Positions 32,457 to 43,147 of a stretch of 64,000 bases of DNA are shown here, piece by piece. Positions within the stretch are counted from its first letter, which is position 1. Every line of letters starts with the position of its first letter. The stretch comes from Spiroplasma endosymbiont of Lasioglossum villosulum (GTDB lineage: Bacteria > Bacillota_I > Bacilli_A > Mycoplasmatales > VBWQ01), in assembly GCF_964020195.1 (NCBI RefSeq), contig NZ_OZ026539.1:1448717-1512716 (forward strand). Reading direction: 5' to 3'. Position numbers and translations under genes: made by a program. The notes under the pieces are model-generated. The model was not told the DNA's origin, did not search any database, and worked only from the letters and a program-made list of their open reading frames with translations.

Positions 32457-33596
32457 ATGGCAACAAAAATAGAGGTTACTAATGACGGACACAATAACCA
32501 AGACGTTAATATTGTTTCTCTAGATTTAGGAACAAGAAATTTAATTGTCAGAGTTAATGGAAGGGTTGTTTATAGTCAACCATCAGCAATTGTATTTGAT
32601 ACAGAAAACGGAGAAGTATTCATTGGTGAAGCCGCTTTATTAATGAAAGAAAAAACTCCAGCGAATAAAATTTTCAGAGAACCAATGGCTAATGGCGTTA
32701 TTAGTGACAATAATGCTTTGATTGCTTTATTAACTGAAATTTTTACACAAATTATTGATGTGAAAGCTGAAAAAATTTGAGAAAATTCAGTAGCACTTGT
32801 AGCTATTCCATCTAAGGTTTATAAATTAGATAGAACTGTTTTACGTGAAATTCTACAAGGAAAAAAAATAGCTAAAATTCCAATTTATAGTGATAAATTT
32901 CCCAATAGATATAATGCAAGTAATGAAAGCGTAATGAAAGCTGAAAAAGTTGTTATTGTTCCTGAAGTAAAATTGGCAGCTATTGGTGGTGGGGAAGCAC
33001 TTTGAGATGCTTCAGGAGTATTTATTCTTGATATTGGTGGTGGAACTTCTGACTGTGCCATTTTATCAAGTGGAGAAGTTATTGTTCAAGATTCAATTCC
33101 AATTGCTGGAAATGCTATTGAACGTAGTATTAAAGAACATTTTGAAAAAATGCACTATATATCTCTTAGCTCAATGGAGGCTGAAAAAACAAAAATTAGT
33201 GCTGGTATTTGAATAGATGGTGAAAAAGATAGTGAAAATAAAATTACTATCCATGGAAAAAGTACTAAAACTAAAAAACCTGAACAAATTACAGTTCCTA
33301 AGCAAGAAGTAGCTAGAGTAGTTACTGAAGCCTTTGAACCAATTGTTGCACTATGTAGTGACATTATTGATAAAGCTGGACCTGCCTTTTCAGAAATGAT
33401 TATGAAAGACGGTTTAACTATCACTGGTGGAGGTGCTTTGCTTGAAAATATTACAACTTATCTAAAAAAACGACTAAATTTAGAACATGTGGTATCTGCT
33501 AATAATCCAAGAGAGTGTGTAATTAGAGGAACTCAAGCCTATGAAACTCATAAACAAGATGTATATGAAAAAGGATTCATTAGACCAAGTAATTAA
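32457..33596 (+). CDS. mreB: MreB-family actin-like protein (first of tandem pair)
   Basis: 379 residues. Actin-fold ATPase motifs: phosphate-1 SLDLGTRNL, phosphate-2 LDIGGGTSDCAIL, and adenosine TGGGALLENI. Start at 32457 with AAAAGGAG; the GTG at 32433 precedes that RBS. Compared with walled bacteria it has a roughly 20-residue N-terminal extension (TNDGHNNQDV) and a longer insertion after subdomain IB. Spiroplasma encode several MreB paralogues that form the internal ribbon driving helical shape and swimming. The paralogue number cannot be assigned safely. Confidence 0.92.
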
Positions 33597-33626
33597 AATT
33601 CCAGGTGTGTAGAAGGAGGAAAAAAA

Positions 33627-34865
33627 ATGGGATTATTTGATAAAAAACCCAAAGAAAACTTAAATAAAAAAAGTAATATTAAGTCTATTAATGACTACCA
33701 ATGATTAGCTTTAGATGTTGGAACAGAAAACTTTAAAGCAAGGTATGTTAACATTGGACTTACATATGATGCTCCAACTTATCTTGCTGAAGACTATGAA
33801 AAAAATATTATTCTTTATGGTGAAGAAGCTAAAGCTTTAATTGATAAAACAAATGAAAATGTTGTTATTAAGCGTCCAGTTCGTGATGGTAATATTGCTG
33901 ATCCAGATGCTTTACAACGTATCCTTGCTAAAATTTTTCAAGATTTTAGACTTGAAATTAAAGATTCAAAACAAGCTGATAAAAACCGTAATTTAATTGT
34001 TTTAATGGCAACACCAAGTGAAATTAATTCAGTACAAAGAGAAGCATTAGAAAATATAGTTCATCGTTTAGGAGCACTTCGTGGATTTGTTCAAGAAGAA
34101 GTTAAAATGGCAGCATTAGGTTCAGGCCAAGATATTTTTGGAACTGCAATTATGTGTGTTGATATTGGTGGGGGAAGTACTGATATTGCCGTACTTAGCA
34201 ACGATTCAATCCTATATTCATATACAACACATTGTGCTGGAGACTATTTAACACAAAAAATTCAAGAATACATAGCTAAAAAGCATGCTTTAAAAATTGG
34301 TACTAAAGAAGCAGAAGATGTTAAAAAGAACATCGGTTCACTTATGAAATATCAAGATGAAAAACCATATACTATTTCAGGTGTTTCATTACCTAGATTA
34401 GACTCTCAGCCAGGAGAAACAATGTCAATTTCTAAAACTATTGAAATTACACCAGAAGAAATTCGTGAAAATGTAATGCAAGTTCAATTTAGAGAACATG
34501 TTATTCCATCAATTCGTAGAGTACTAAGAACTTCTGGGGAAAAAGCTGCTGGTAGTGTTAGTGACTTAAAGAAAAAAGGTAAGGGAATCACAATTTGTGG
34601 TGGTGGAGCTTACATTAAAAAAATTGATGAATTTATTAAAGAAGAATTGGCTAAGGAATATTTCATCGAAGTTAAAGTTGAAAAAGGTACAAAACCAATT
34701 CGTCAAAAATATGAGGGAGATATCTTTGAAGTACGTGTTGCTCAAAATCCTTTAGATAATGTTATTGATGGTTGTGTAAAATATCGTGATACAATTTACA
34801 AACAATTAATAGTTGAACAAAATCCTAACCGCGAAATTCTAACAAAAGATGAAGATTTAGGATAA
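33627..34865 (+). CDS. mreB: MreB-family actin-like protein (second of tandem pair)
   Basis: 412 residues. Motifs LDVGTENFKARY, VDIGGGSTDIAVL and CGGGAYIKKI mark the actin fold; the phosphate-1 loop departs from the usual GT(A/S)N. There is an N-terminal Lys/Asn-rich extension (KKPKENLNKKSN) and an acidic C-terminal tail (ILTKDEDLG). It starts 30 nt after the first mreB with AGAAGGAGGA, so both are in one transcript ending at the terminator 34881-34917. The two proteins are clearly divergent, so they are paralogues with separate roles rather than a recent duplication. Confidence 0.9.
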
Positions 34866-34880
34866 AAAATAAGTTTAAAT

Positions 34881-34917
34881 AAAATGCACTTTTAAAATTT
34901 ATAGAAGTGCATTTTTT
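34881..34917 (+). terminator. Terminator of the mreB pair
   Basis: AAAATGCACTT and AAGTGCATTTT form an 11-bp stem followed by a T-run. Confidence 0.85.
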
Positions 34918-35105
34918 ACTTATATAAATAATAAATTACTATTCAAAATGAAATGAAAAAATAATGGTAATGATTTAGTTATCAATTTCAAAAAAAGCAA
35001 ACAAAAATATAAAATTTCTAGAAGGTACATTTTTTTCTTTCTATGATTATTAATTTAAATAAGGAATTGAAATTATTAATAATAATTTTTTTAAAAGGAG
35101 ATTTT

Positions 35106-36191
35106 ATGAAAAAATATCGTAAATTTTTTATAATTTTCATAGTTTTATTGGTTACTGGTTTACTTGCTTGAATTATTGTTTGAAGTTGCCAAGTTAATTA
35201 TAATCGTGATTATTATCTTGGTTTATTACGTTATCGTTGATCATCAGAAATGACTAGTTTTATTAAAGAGAATGAACGAAAAATTAAAAACCCAGCTAGT
35301 CAAATGGCAAATAATGAATTTAATAGTTTTTATGATAATGCTAGTAAACCATTACCTTTTCTTGATTTTAATCAATTAGCACATGATTTAACTAATACAC
35401 GACTAGGAACTCAAAACAGTAATGTTGATTGAGAAAAATTATATAAAGATGTTGGTTTAAGTCAACTTGCTACTGAAACAACAAAAAAAGAACAATTACG
35501 TTTTTATAATATTATGGCAGGAGTATATGGTAAAAATAATATTTTACGTTTAATGCAAAGTGTTACTCAAGCACCAATATCAAATAAAAACGTCGTTGCT
35601 TATAATCAATATTCTTATCTAATTAATAGTCAACGTCAAATTTATGATCCAGATTTTGTTAATACTAAAGAAATTAGCGCAAACTATCAAGCGGGTTGAT
35701 GAGCAACTAATAACATAATTAGTGTTAGTACTCATCAATATGGTCATGCTTTCGATAATTTTTTATCATTAACGGATGATGAACGTAGTACGTTTAATAA
35801 CAATTGAAATTGACCTAAAAATAATAAAATCGAAAATTGTTTACTTAATAAAAATATTTTTAAAATTAATAATGATTATTCATCTGTTTGAAGAGCACAA
35901 AATCACGTGATGAAGACGCCAATTTCTGATTGTAGTCAATTATTAATGGATTACTTAAATGATAAAGTTAATATTAGTAATAGTGATTATCAAAAAAGAT
36001 TAGTATTCCCAATGATTATTGTGCAAAGTAATTATGGTCGTATATTTTGAAGCCAAGCGAAACCCTATAAAAAAGGTGAATTTTTTGCCGAAGCCTTTGC
36101 TGAATGATTATTAACGCCGCAATCTGGACGAGGGTGAAATTGAGAATTATTAAATGATTTTTTTATTAAAAAATTACCAACTTATTTATAA
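35106..36191 (+). CDS. Membrane-anchored metallopeptidase-like protein with HQYGH
   Basis: 361 residues, many TGA (Trp). One N-terminal helix (FFIIFIVLLVTGLLAWIIVW) anchors it, with the rest outside. The motif STHQYGHAFDNF resembles zinc-peptidase HExxH followed by AFD, but the catalytic Glu is Gln; a later FFAEAFAEWLLTP supplies the third ligand region seen in gluzincin-type enzymes. RBS AAAAGGAG. Either a zinc-binding inactive homologue or a variant enzyme. Downstream of the mreB operon but with its own 240-nt upstream region. Confidence 0.6.
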
Positions 36192-36209
36192 ATTTTTCCA
36201 TAAAATATT

Positions 36210-36338
36210 TTAATTAATAAACTTTTTTAATTCTTCTGTTTTTAAAATTCCTAGAATTTTATTAAAATTAATATTATTTATACTAGTTAATCTTAATAAT
36301 CTTGTATTTTTAATAGTTTTTAATTTATCAAATATCAT
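36210..36338 (-). CDS. Possible small basic protein
   Basis: 42 codons from ATG 36338 (52 from ATG 36368): MIFDKLKTIKNTRLLRLTS, ending ILKTEELKKFIN. TAGGAAA precedes the inner ATG. It is basic and helical with no motif, and could be the remnant of a larger gene. Weak call. Confidence 0.25.
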   Translation of the reverse strand: MIFDKLKTIKNTRLLRLTSINNINFNKILGILKTEELKKFIN

Positions 36339-36493
36339 AGATTTCCTATCTTTTTTAATTTTAATCATTAAATTTTAATAAATAACTATCCACAAGAAGT
36401 CTATTATATAGAGAAACATGAAGCAATATTAATAAAGGAAAATTATATAAAATAATAACCTAAAAATAAAATAATATTTATTTTTTTTACAAA

Positions 36494-36811
36494 TTAATTA
36501 TTATTAATAAGTTTTATTAATTTCTTTTGTCTAACAAAATAACCAATTAAAATTAAAACTCCAGGAATAACAAATGTTGTTAAACTAAATAAACCTGTTA
36601 AAAATAATCATTTTTCTTCAATAAAATAATTATTTAAACAAAGTAAAAAGGGAATCACCTGAAATAGTCCATAAATAATTATTAAAATAATAACTAATGA
36701 AAAATAATTAAAAAATGTAAATATTCCATAAATAATACAACTAATAAGTAATATTATTGACATAATCATTCCAATTATTAAACCTATTTTAATAAAATTA
36801 TTATTTATCAT
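36494..36811 (-). CDS. Small integral membrane protein
   Basis: 105 residues with three hydrophobic helices: IGLIIGMIMSIILLISCIIY, SLVIILIIIYGLFQVIPFLL and LTTFVIPGVLILIGYF, ending in a basic RQKKLIKL tail. One TGA (Trp). AAAGGAGTAG lies upstream of the ATG. No family recognised; not obviously linked to its neighbours. Confidence 0.6.
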
Positions 36812-36901
36812 TTTTTGACTACTCCTTTTTTTACTTTATATAAAATTTTAATATAAAATGTTATAATATTATTATACTACTTATGGGAGAAAGATAATCT
36901 A

Positions 36902-37051
36902 ATGCACAAAATAAATATTTTGTTTAAAAATCAGATTCAAAAGAAAATTAAAGTAAATAATTTATTAAAACATAAAAATCAAATTGTATATTTTTATAAT
37001 GTAATTGTCTTTAAAACATATATATTAGTTTATTATTATTACTATAAATAA
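36902..37051 (+). CDS. Possible 49-residue peptide
   Basis: ATG 36902 follows GGGAGAAAG and a TATAAT-like hexamer upstream. The product begins MHKINILFKNQIQKK and ends in a run of tyrosines (YYYYYK), which is low complexity. The rest of 36812-37150 holds no other gene. Weak call. Confidence 0.25.
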   Translation: MHKINILFKNQIQKKIKVNNLLKHKNQIVYFYNVIVFKTYILVYYYYYK

Positions 37052-37150
37052 AAAACACAAACTTAAAATACTACCAATTGATAATAATATTATAAACTAC
37101 TACTTTTTCAGCTAGATTAATAATTTAACAAGTTAATATTATTATTTTTT

Positions 37151-38231
37151 GCTAAATTGTAAAGGTAAGTGCAACTAAATTATTTTTCTATCCAAATATT
37201 CGATTGGTGAAAGATAATTTAGTATTTTTCTTGGTCTTTGGTTTAAAGACAATATAAATTTATGAACTTCATTTTTATTAGTTTTTGAAAAAATAAATTT
37301 TTTAGGAAATTTTTCTCTAATTAAACCATTAGTATTTTCATTAGTACCTCTTTGTCAAGGTGAATATGGATTGGCAAAATAAATTTTTATATCTAAATTT
37401 TTTTCAAGTTGTTGTCAATTTGAAAATTCTTTGCCACGATCAAAAGTAATAGTTTTAACAATGTTTTTAGGAAGAATTGATAAATAATAACTAACATTTT
37501 TATTAATAACTTTAGTAGTTCTGTTTTTAACTAATATTGCTAAAGTAAATCGTGATACTCTTTCAACTAAAGTTATTAAACATGATTTGCTTTTACCTCG
37601 TGATGATACTATAGTATCTCCTTCTCAATGACCAAGTGTTATACGATCATTAACATTTATATCTCGTTCTTTAATTGATTTACCATTAAACTTGCCACGA
37701 TTTTCTTTAGATTTTCGTTTTTTACCTTTTCTTCTTAAATTTTTACTAGTAACTTTATCAAGCATTCCAAAATAAATTCAAGTATAAATTGTTTTAAAAC
37801 TAATAACTCACTCTTTATGAAAATTTTTAATTCTGCCATAAATTTGTTCAGGTGATCAACCTAATAGTAATTTTTGTTGTACATATTTTACTAAATTCTT
37901 ATTTTTAAACTTATGAAAACTAATATGTGATTGTTTTCGATTTTCAGCTTTATTTTGTGCAATTAATGAAAAATAATGATTATTATCTTTATTTCTATTA
38001 ATTTCTCGAATAATAGTACTAATACTTCGATTAAGATTTTTAGCTATTTCACTAATTTTAAATTTAAATTTCAATTGATTCTCAATATAAATCCTTTCAT
38101 CTATGCCAAGATGTTTATAACTCATATAAAAACTCCTTACTTTTTTCTAAACTAAATTTAGCATTATGAAATTTTTATATGAGAATTTTTTGCAATTTTA
38201 TTTACTTGCACTTACAAGTATAACTCAGCTT
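37151..38231 (-). mobile_element. IS30-family element, copy A (intact, outside the prophage genes)
   Basis: 1081 bp, 2 bp longer than the other three copies (GTTATATACTT instead of GTTATACTT near the left end). Ends are GCTGAGTT... and ...TTTAGC with the partial inverted repeats GTAAGTGCAA; TTTT repeats flank it (37147-37150, 38232-38235). Sits in an intergenic region, so no gene is broken. Confidence 0.85.
37175..38125 (-). CDS. IS30-family transposase (copy A)
   Basis: 316 residues, several TGA as Trp. N-terminal helix-turn-helix (IGIDERIYIENQ-like start, NLNRSISTIIREINRN) and DDE core: GHWEGDTIVS (Asp 1), ITFDRGKEFSNW (Asp 2) and WQRGTNENTNGLIR (Glu) are the IS30 signature. RBS AAGGAG 7 nt before the ATG. 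Apparently intact and thus able to mobilise all four copies. The other copies differ very little; copy C has Asp instead of Ala in SEIAKNL. Confidence 0.9.
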
Positions 38232-38317
38232 TTTAAAAAAAATCTTTAAAAGAATATTATAAAAATATTAGCCATTGCTTATAAAAAATAAATAATATAA
38301 AAACTTTTTTTCTAACT

Positions 38318-38367
38318 AAAAGCAGATTGTAATTTGAAGTGTAAGACTTTGAATTACAATCTGCTTT
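38318..38367 (-). terminator. Long hairpin downstream of secreted-protein gene
   Basis: AAAGCAGATTGTAATT and AATTACAATCTGCTTT form a 16-bp stem with an 18-nt loop, 38 nt beyond the stop codon at 38405 of the minus-strand gene. The T-run is weak, so termination is likely but not certain. Confidence 0.6.
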
Positions 38368-38404
38368 AATAATTTTATATTATAACTTTATTTTAAATAT
38401 TTAA

Positions 38405-39004
38405 TTAATAATCTATTGCAAATTTCAATCCATACCCTAAACTTCTAGTTAAATATACATTAGAAAATGACATATCGAATGTTAATTTTGCAGGAAATAA
38501 AAATTGAATGTGTCAATCAAGATTATCAAAAAATAATGCAGTAGTTATACCTCTAACAACTTCAGCAGTTGCTAAAAAATCTTGATACGATTCTTTAAAT
38601 GAAAAATTCATTCTATTATATGCTACTTCTTCATCTGTAATTTTTCCCTCATTAATTTTATTAATTTCTTTTCCCATTATTTTTAAAGGAACAGAAAATA
38701 CATCATAATGATCTGAACCTCAATCTATTTTATCTGAACCATTATTTAAAAATCATTCTAATATTCTAATAGATTTTGGTTTTTGAAAAGATTTTAAACC
38801 TGTAGAAACTACAAAATCTCAACTTTCATAAGCTGGATTTGATATTGATGATGTTTTATAACTATGAACAATATCTTTTTTATTTTCACTAAATTCATAA
38901 GTTATTTCTTTAACTTCTTTTGGACTATTATTTATATTTAAAAAATTATTTGCATTTGTAAATGCTAAACCAATCGTTCCTAATAATGTTACTAAAGTTT
39001 TCAT
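38405..39004 (-). CDS. Secreted hypothetical protein
   Basis: 199 residues. The N-terminus MKTLVTLLGTIGLAFTNAN is a cleavable signal peptide without a lipobox Cys. The mature part is aromatic and mixed alpha/beta (WDFVVSTGLKSF, FFDNLDWHIQFLFPAKL), with no motif I recognise. Several TGA (Trp). RBS GAAAGGAAA. It stands alone between IS30 copy A and the prophage and could be a lysogeny-borne gene or an unrelated accessory gene. Confidence 0.6.
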
Positions 39005-39845
39005 ATATATTTTCCTTTCATAAATTAAAATATTACATTTTTATTTGGGAGGTTCCCAAAAAAGTAGGAAGATGAATTACTAGATAAATAAATTCTTTCC
39101 AATATTACCATTTAAAAATGATGATAGAAAAATTAAATTCTCTTTTACCCTTAAATTTATATTCGACGTATTTTAAAAAATATATATTTAAATAAAATAA
39201 AAATTATTCTCAAAGTTATTATTAAGGAAAAAGACAAGAAATAATCTTGTCTTTTTTTTGTAATTGTAAAATTTTAAAATTTTTAATAAACCTCTTTAAC
39301 GCTATTATCAACACGTGTTAGGGAACTAAAAAAGTGAACTACAACACAGTTGTTAAAAATAGTAGCTAGAACATGTGGACTTGCATGGATAAATAAAAAG
39401 TGGAGTGATACCTAATAAAATATACTAACCATTTAATGGTAATTCTTGGGGTGGGAGCGAATTGGAAACTAGTATATATAGACCTGTTGTAGGGACCTAT
39501 TGTATTAATTCTATTCTTTATTTAACCAACCTTGCCACCCCCCAGTGAGCAAGTGTTGGTTTTATTTTTTATTTTTTTTGAAAATTTTTTTGGGCGAGAA
39601 AATAAATTTCAAACTTGTAAAAAAAATTGAGCGGTGCCGGTTCAATTAAAATATTAATTTGTTTAACACAAATTAAATAAATATTGAATCGAATGCCTCG
39701 ATTTCTTTTTAAAATTTCACAATTTATTTTTGAGCCCAGAATTTCTGAAATGAATAAAACTAATAGTAGTATTATTAATAATCTAAAAATCAAAATATAT
39801 GTTCTTTATGCTATAAGCAACAGAACATATTAGGAAAGAATTATT
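39005..39845. other. 840-base noncoding region before the prophage genes
   Basis: No supported gene; the minus-strand frame at 39569-39793 begins at TTG with no RBS. It contains a terminator (AAAAGACAAG/CTTGTCTTTT, 39229-39258), a less AT-rich stretch 39300-39560 with ACACGTGT, ACCATTTAATGGT and GGGGTGGGAGCG, a hairpin AACCAAC-CTTGC/GCAAG-T-GTTGGTT (39521-39562), and a dyad ATATGTTCT/AGAACATAT (39798-39831) just before the first phage RBS. Probably the phage's control or end region. Confidence 0.5.
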
Positions 39846-40364
39846 ATGCAAATAGAATTTAAAAAAGAACAAATGGTTAAAGATAAACCACAAGCTATTC
39901 TTATTGATTATGGTGAATATAAATTACAATGTCCAAAATGAATGGTTAAAAATAATAGTTTTATTGCTGATGATAAATATACATATTGAGTTTTTAATTT
40001 AGAAAATATTAAAAGAGAATTAAGTGGTAATGAATTAATAAAATTATTAGAACCATATATTACAGACCAAAAAATAACTGTTAATAAACCAACTGCTTCA
40101 AAAGAATATTATCTTAATGATATAAAACTTGAACCATTAAAATTTTATGAACAGCATAATAGTTGATTTATGGGTGAAATAACAGATAACAAAACTAAAA
40201 TTACTAATCCTTGTTTTAAATATAACATTACGTGAGAAGAAAACAGAAAATGTTTTAAAATAAATAATCCATATAAACATGATGATTTACCAATTAATTA
40301 TATAGTTACTTCTTATAAGGAAATTTCAACTCATAATGAAAAAGTATTTTTGTTGAACATGTAA
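39846..40364 (+). CDS. Phage early hypothetical protein
   Basis: 172 residues with four TGA (Trp). RBS AGGAAAG. Mixed alpha/beta; aromatic residues are frequent (KYTYWVFNLENI, YEQHNSWFMGEI). No signal peptide, no nuclease or polymerase motif. First gene of the phage transcript, directly after the dyad at 39798-39831. Its 3' end overlaps the next small gene by 29 nt. Confidence 0.6.
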
Positions 40365-40506
40365 ACAAAATAAATTAGATTATTTATTCTTTAATACTAA
40401 TGATATAAAAACAAGAAAATATTTTTTAAGAGATAAAAATAGTAAAACAATTTGTTACGACTGTATCTTAAATATTAGGTTAAGCAGGAGGTATAAATAT
40501 GGATAA
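40336..40506 (+). CDS. Small zinc-ribbon phage protein
   Basis: 56 residues. FCWTCKQNK and TICYDCI give two CxxC pairs spaced about 35 residues apart, a four-cysteine zinc ribbon. AAGGA lies 14 nt before the ATG, which is inside the preceding gene; the end overlaps the next gene by 8 nt. Likely nucleic-acid or protein binding; the role is inferred from the fold only. Confidence 0.55.
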
Positions 40507-40654
40507 AGAAAAATTAATTTATTATCTTGATAATGAATTTATGGAATTACTTAAAGATGATATTAGTGATGAAATTAAAATTAATATTAGTAATTGAAAA
40601 ATGAAATTAATAATGAGATTACAAGAAAAAATTAAAAATGGAAACTTTGATTAA
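40499..40654 (+). CDS. Small phage protein (KEKL...GxFD family, member 1)
   Basis: 51 residues: starts MDKEKLIYYLDNEF and ends KIKNGNFD. RBS GCAGGAGG. The same N-terminal M(D/N)KEKL and C-terminal G-x-FD recur in the genes at 41677 and 44104, suggesting paralogues with a common binding partner. Helical, acidic/basic mixed; function unknown. Confidence 0.55.
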
Positions 40655-40656
40655 TA

Positions 40657-41094
40657 ATGCAATATGACTTAATTATTGGAATTGACCCTGCTGGAATTGG
40701 TAATAATGGAATCGTTATATATTCAAATGAAACTAATAGTATTGTTTTAAATAAAACATTTAAAACAAAAACTATTTTAGAAAGTAAAGATTTTTATAAA
40801 ATATATTTTCAAATAACTAAAAACAAATTTATTGATAAAAAAATATTAGTTATTGTAGAAAATTTCTTTTTAACTTCAAAACAATTATTAACTAATCCAT
40901 TAGCAACACCTAAAATTATTGGTGCATTAATGGTATTAGTAGAAGACGTTATGAATTGAGATTTTCAAGAAAGCGAACCAAAAAATAAAACTAAAATAGA
41001 AAATTATAAAGGAAATATAAAATTTACAAAACATGAACAAGATGCATATAAACATATTCAATATTATTTAAGGAATTATAAAAATGAAAGATAA
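40657..41094 (+). CDS. RuvC-like Holliday-junction resolvase
   Basis: 145 residues. RNase H-fold landmarks in order: first strand LIIGIDPAGIGNNGIVI (catalytic Asp), LVIVENFFLTS (Glu), and C-terminal KHEQDAYKHIQYYL with the HxxDA-type final acidic residue. Phage RuvC-like nucleases resolve branched DNA before packaging. It starts 2 nt after the previous stop and overlaps the next gene by 11 nt. Family assignment is by motif pattern only. Confidence 0.65.
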
Positions 41095-41377
41095 AGCAAA
41101 TTATGTCAAATTAACAGTAAAACTGAGTAACACTATTGAAGCAAAATATTACGAAAAAGGTAATAAAGAATTATATTATAGTGTTCGTGGTCAATGAAAT
41201 GGATTAAACTACGTTACTTTAATTTTTAATAACCCAAAACTTTATAGACGCTGTATTTTATTAAACAAAAATGATGAAATTATTGTAACTGGTCAAATCT
41301 TTAACACTTTAAACATTCCTAAAAATCGTGCATTTTGTTCAATAAATGTTAAATGATTTAAAAAATGAAAAGAGTAA
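41084..41377 (+). CDS. Small OB-fold (SSB-like) phage protein
   Basis: 97 residues with three TGA (Trp). Strand-rich pattern YVKLTVKLSNTIEAKYY, LYYSVRGQWNGLNYVTL and EIIVTGQIFNTL matches a minimal OB fold of the kind used to bind ssDNA. Directly coupled to the RuvC-like gene by overlap. No acidic tip. SSB-like role is an inference from order and secondary structure. Confidence 0.45.
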
Positions 41378-41380
41378 AAA

Positions 41381-41539
41381 ATGATATTATGAAAATTTTT
41401 ATTAATAGTACCAATATTAATAACAAGTATAACACTAATAATATTTTTAATATTTATTATTAAAGAATTAAAAAATGAATATAAAGTATTAAAAATATTA
41501 AATGAAATTGCTAATCAAATTGAAAATAAGGAGAAATAA
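41381..41539 (+). CDS. Small phage membrane protein
   Basis: 52 residues. One N-terminal hydrophobic helix (FLLIVPILITSITLIIFLIF) followed by a charged helical tail (KELKNEYKVLKILNEI). It begins 3 nt after the previous stop. Could be a holin-like or spanin-like membrane peptide; nothing more specific can be said. Confidence 0.5.
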
Positions 41540-41540
41540 T

Positions 41541-41684
41541 ATGAAATATGAAGATAAATGTTCTATGTGCAATAAAGTAAAAGAAAACTTTTTATCCAAT
41601 ACCTGTAATAGTTGTTGATTAGAAGCAGTTAATAAATGAAATAGAAGAAGTTGAGGAAATTTAGGAGACTTTGATAATGAATAA
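41541..41684 (+). CDS. Small cysteine-rich phage protein
   Basis: 47 residues. KCSMCNKVKE and NTCNSCWLEA give a compact four-cysteine zinc site. RBS AAGGAGA. It ends in DFDNE and overlaps the next gene by 8 nt. Probably a zinc-ribbon nucleic-acid or transcription accessory protein. Confidence 0.5.
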
Positions 41685-41779
41685 AGAAAAATTACTTAAA
41701 TATATGAAAGATATAATTAAATGAACTAAAAAAATTAATTATACAAACTCTGATTTTGACAAAAATATTTTAAATTTAT

Positions 41780-42858
41780 GCTGAGTTATACTTGTAAGTG
41801 CAAGTAAATAAAATTGCAAAAAATTCTCATATAAAAATTTCATAATGCTAAATTTAGTTTAGAAAAAAGTAAGGAGTTTTTATATGAGTTATAAACATCT
41901 TGGCATAGATGAAAGGATTTATATTGAGAATCAATTGAAATTTAAATTTAAAATTAGTGAAATAGCTAAAAATCTTAATCGAAGTATTAGTACTATTATT
42001 CGAGAAATTAATAGAAATAAAGATAATAATCATTATTTTTCATTAATTGCACAAAATAAAGCTGAAAATCGAAAACAATCACATATTAGTTTTCATAAGT
42101 TTAAAAATAAGAATTTAGTAAAATATGTACAACAAAAATTACTATTAGGTTGATCACCTGAACAAATTTATGGCAGAATTAAAAATTTTCATAAAGAGTG
42201 AGTTATTAGTTTTAAAACAATTTATACTTGAATTTATTTTGGAATGCTTGATAAAGTTACTAGTAAAAATTTAAGAAGAAAAGGTAAAAAACGAAAATCT
42301 AAAGAAAATCGTGGCAAGTTTAATGGTAAATCAATTAAAGAACGAGATATAAATGTTAATGATCGTATAACACTTGGTCATTGAGAAGGAGATACTATAG
42401 TATCATCACGAGGTAAAAGCAAATCATGTTTAATAACTTTAGTTGAAAGAGTATCACGATTTACTTTAGCAATATTAGTTAAAAACAGAACTACTAAAGT
42501 TATTAATAAAAATGTTAGTTATTATTTATCAATTCTTCCTAAAAACATTGTTAAAACTATTACTTTTGATCGTGGCAAAGAATTTTCAAATTGACAACAA
42601 CTTGAAAAAAATTTAGATATAAAAATTTATTTTGCCAATCCATATTCACCTTGACAAAGAGGTACTAATGAAAATACTAATGGTTTAATTAGAGAAAAAT
42701 TTCCTAAAAAATTTATTTTTTCAAAAACTAATAAAAATGAAGTTCATAAATTTATATTGTCTTTAAACCAAAGACCAAGAAAAATACTAAATTATCTTTC
42801 ACCAATCGAATATTTGGATAGAAAAATAATTTAGTTGCACTTACCTTTACAATTTAGC
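41780..42858 (+). mobile_element. IS30-family element, copy B
   Basis: 1079 bp from GCTGAGTT to TTTAGC, flanked by TTAT at 41776-41779 and 42859-42862. Inverted-repeat cores GTAAGTGCAA lie 14-20 bp from both ends. Identical in layout to copies C and D. Confidence 0.9.
41884..42834 (+). CDS. IS30-family transposase (copy B)
   Basis: 316 residues, the same protein as in copy A, with the IS30 DDE residues in GHWEGDTIVS, ITFDRGKEF and RGTNENTNG. It is in the same direction as the phage genes here. Confidence 0.9.
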
Positions 42859-42896
42859 TTATTAATTGAAAAAATAGAAAAAGGTGAATTTGACTA

Positions 42897-43133
42897 ATGA
42901 TAATATTACCTACTTTGTTTGAAAATAAAAATGAAATTGAAATATTATCACCATTTCCAAAAGCAATTCATACAAGTAATGATATTAGAGCAATTATTTT
43001 AAGACAATACCCAAATGTTAAATCCAAACACATAATTGTTTCGGACCCAGAAAGTAATGTTGCATTAATAGTTGGTAATAATGATGTTTATCAAGGTTGA
43101 ATTAAAGTAACAATTAAAAAATTAGAAAATTAA
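42897..43133 (+). CDS. Phage hypothetical protein
   Basis: 78 residues; the ATG overlaps the previous stop by one base (TAATG), a coupled start. Contains KAIHTSNDIRAIILRQYPN and a beta-rich end (VALIVGNNDVYQGW). No motif recognised. One TGA (Trp). Confidence 0.5.
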
Positions 43134-43147
43134 AGGAGAATAAAAAA

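Larger units (their letters stand above)
41677..42897 (+). pseudogene. Small phage gene interrupted by IS30 copy B
   Basis: Starts MNKEKLLKYMKDIIKW. The IS (41780-42858) entered after codon 34; taking out IS and one TTAT duplication gives a 45-residue protein ending LNLLIEKIEKGEFD with TAA at 42895-42897. It belongs to the same KEKL...GxFD family as the genes at 40499 and 44104. With the IS present it stops early inside the insertion. Confidence 0.7.

Noticed and set aside
39569..39793. A 74-codon minus-strand frame with a hydrophobic N-terminus
   Set aside because: It begins at TTG without a ribosome-binding site and lies in the structured noncoding region before the phage genes.
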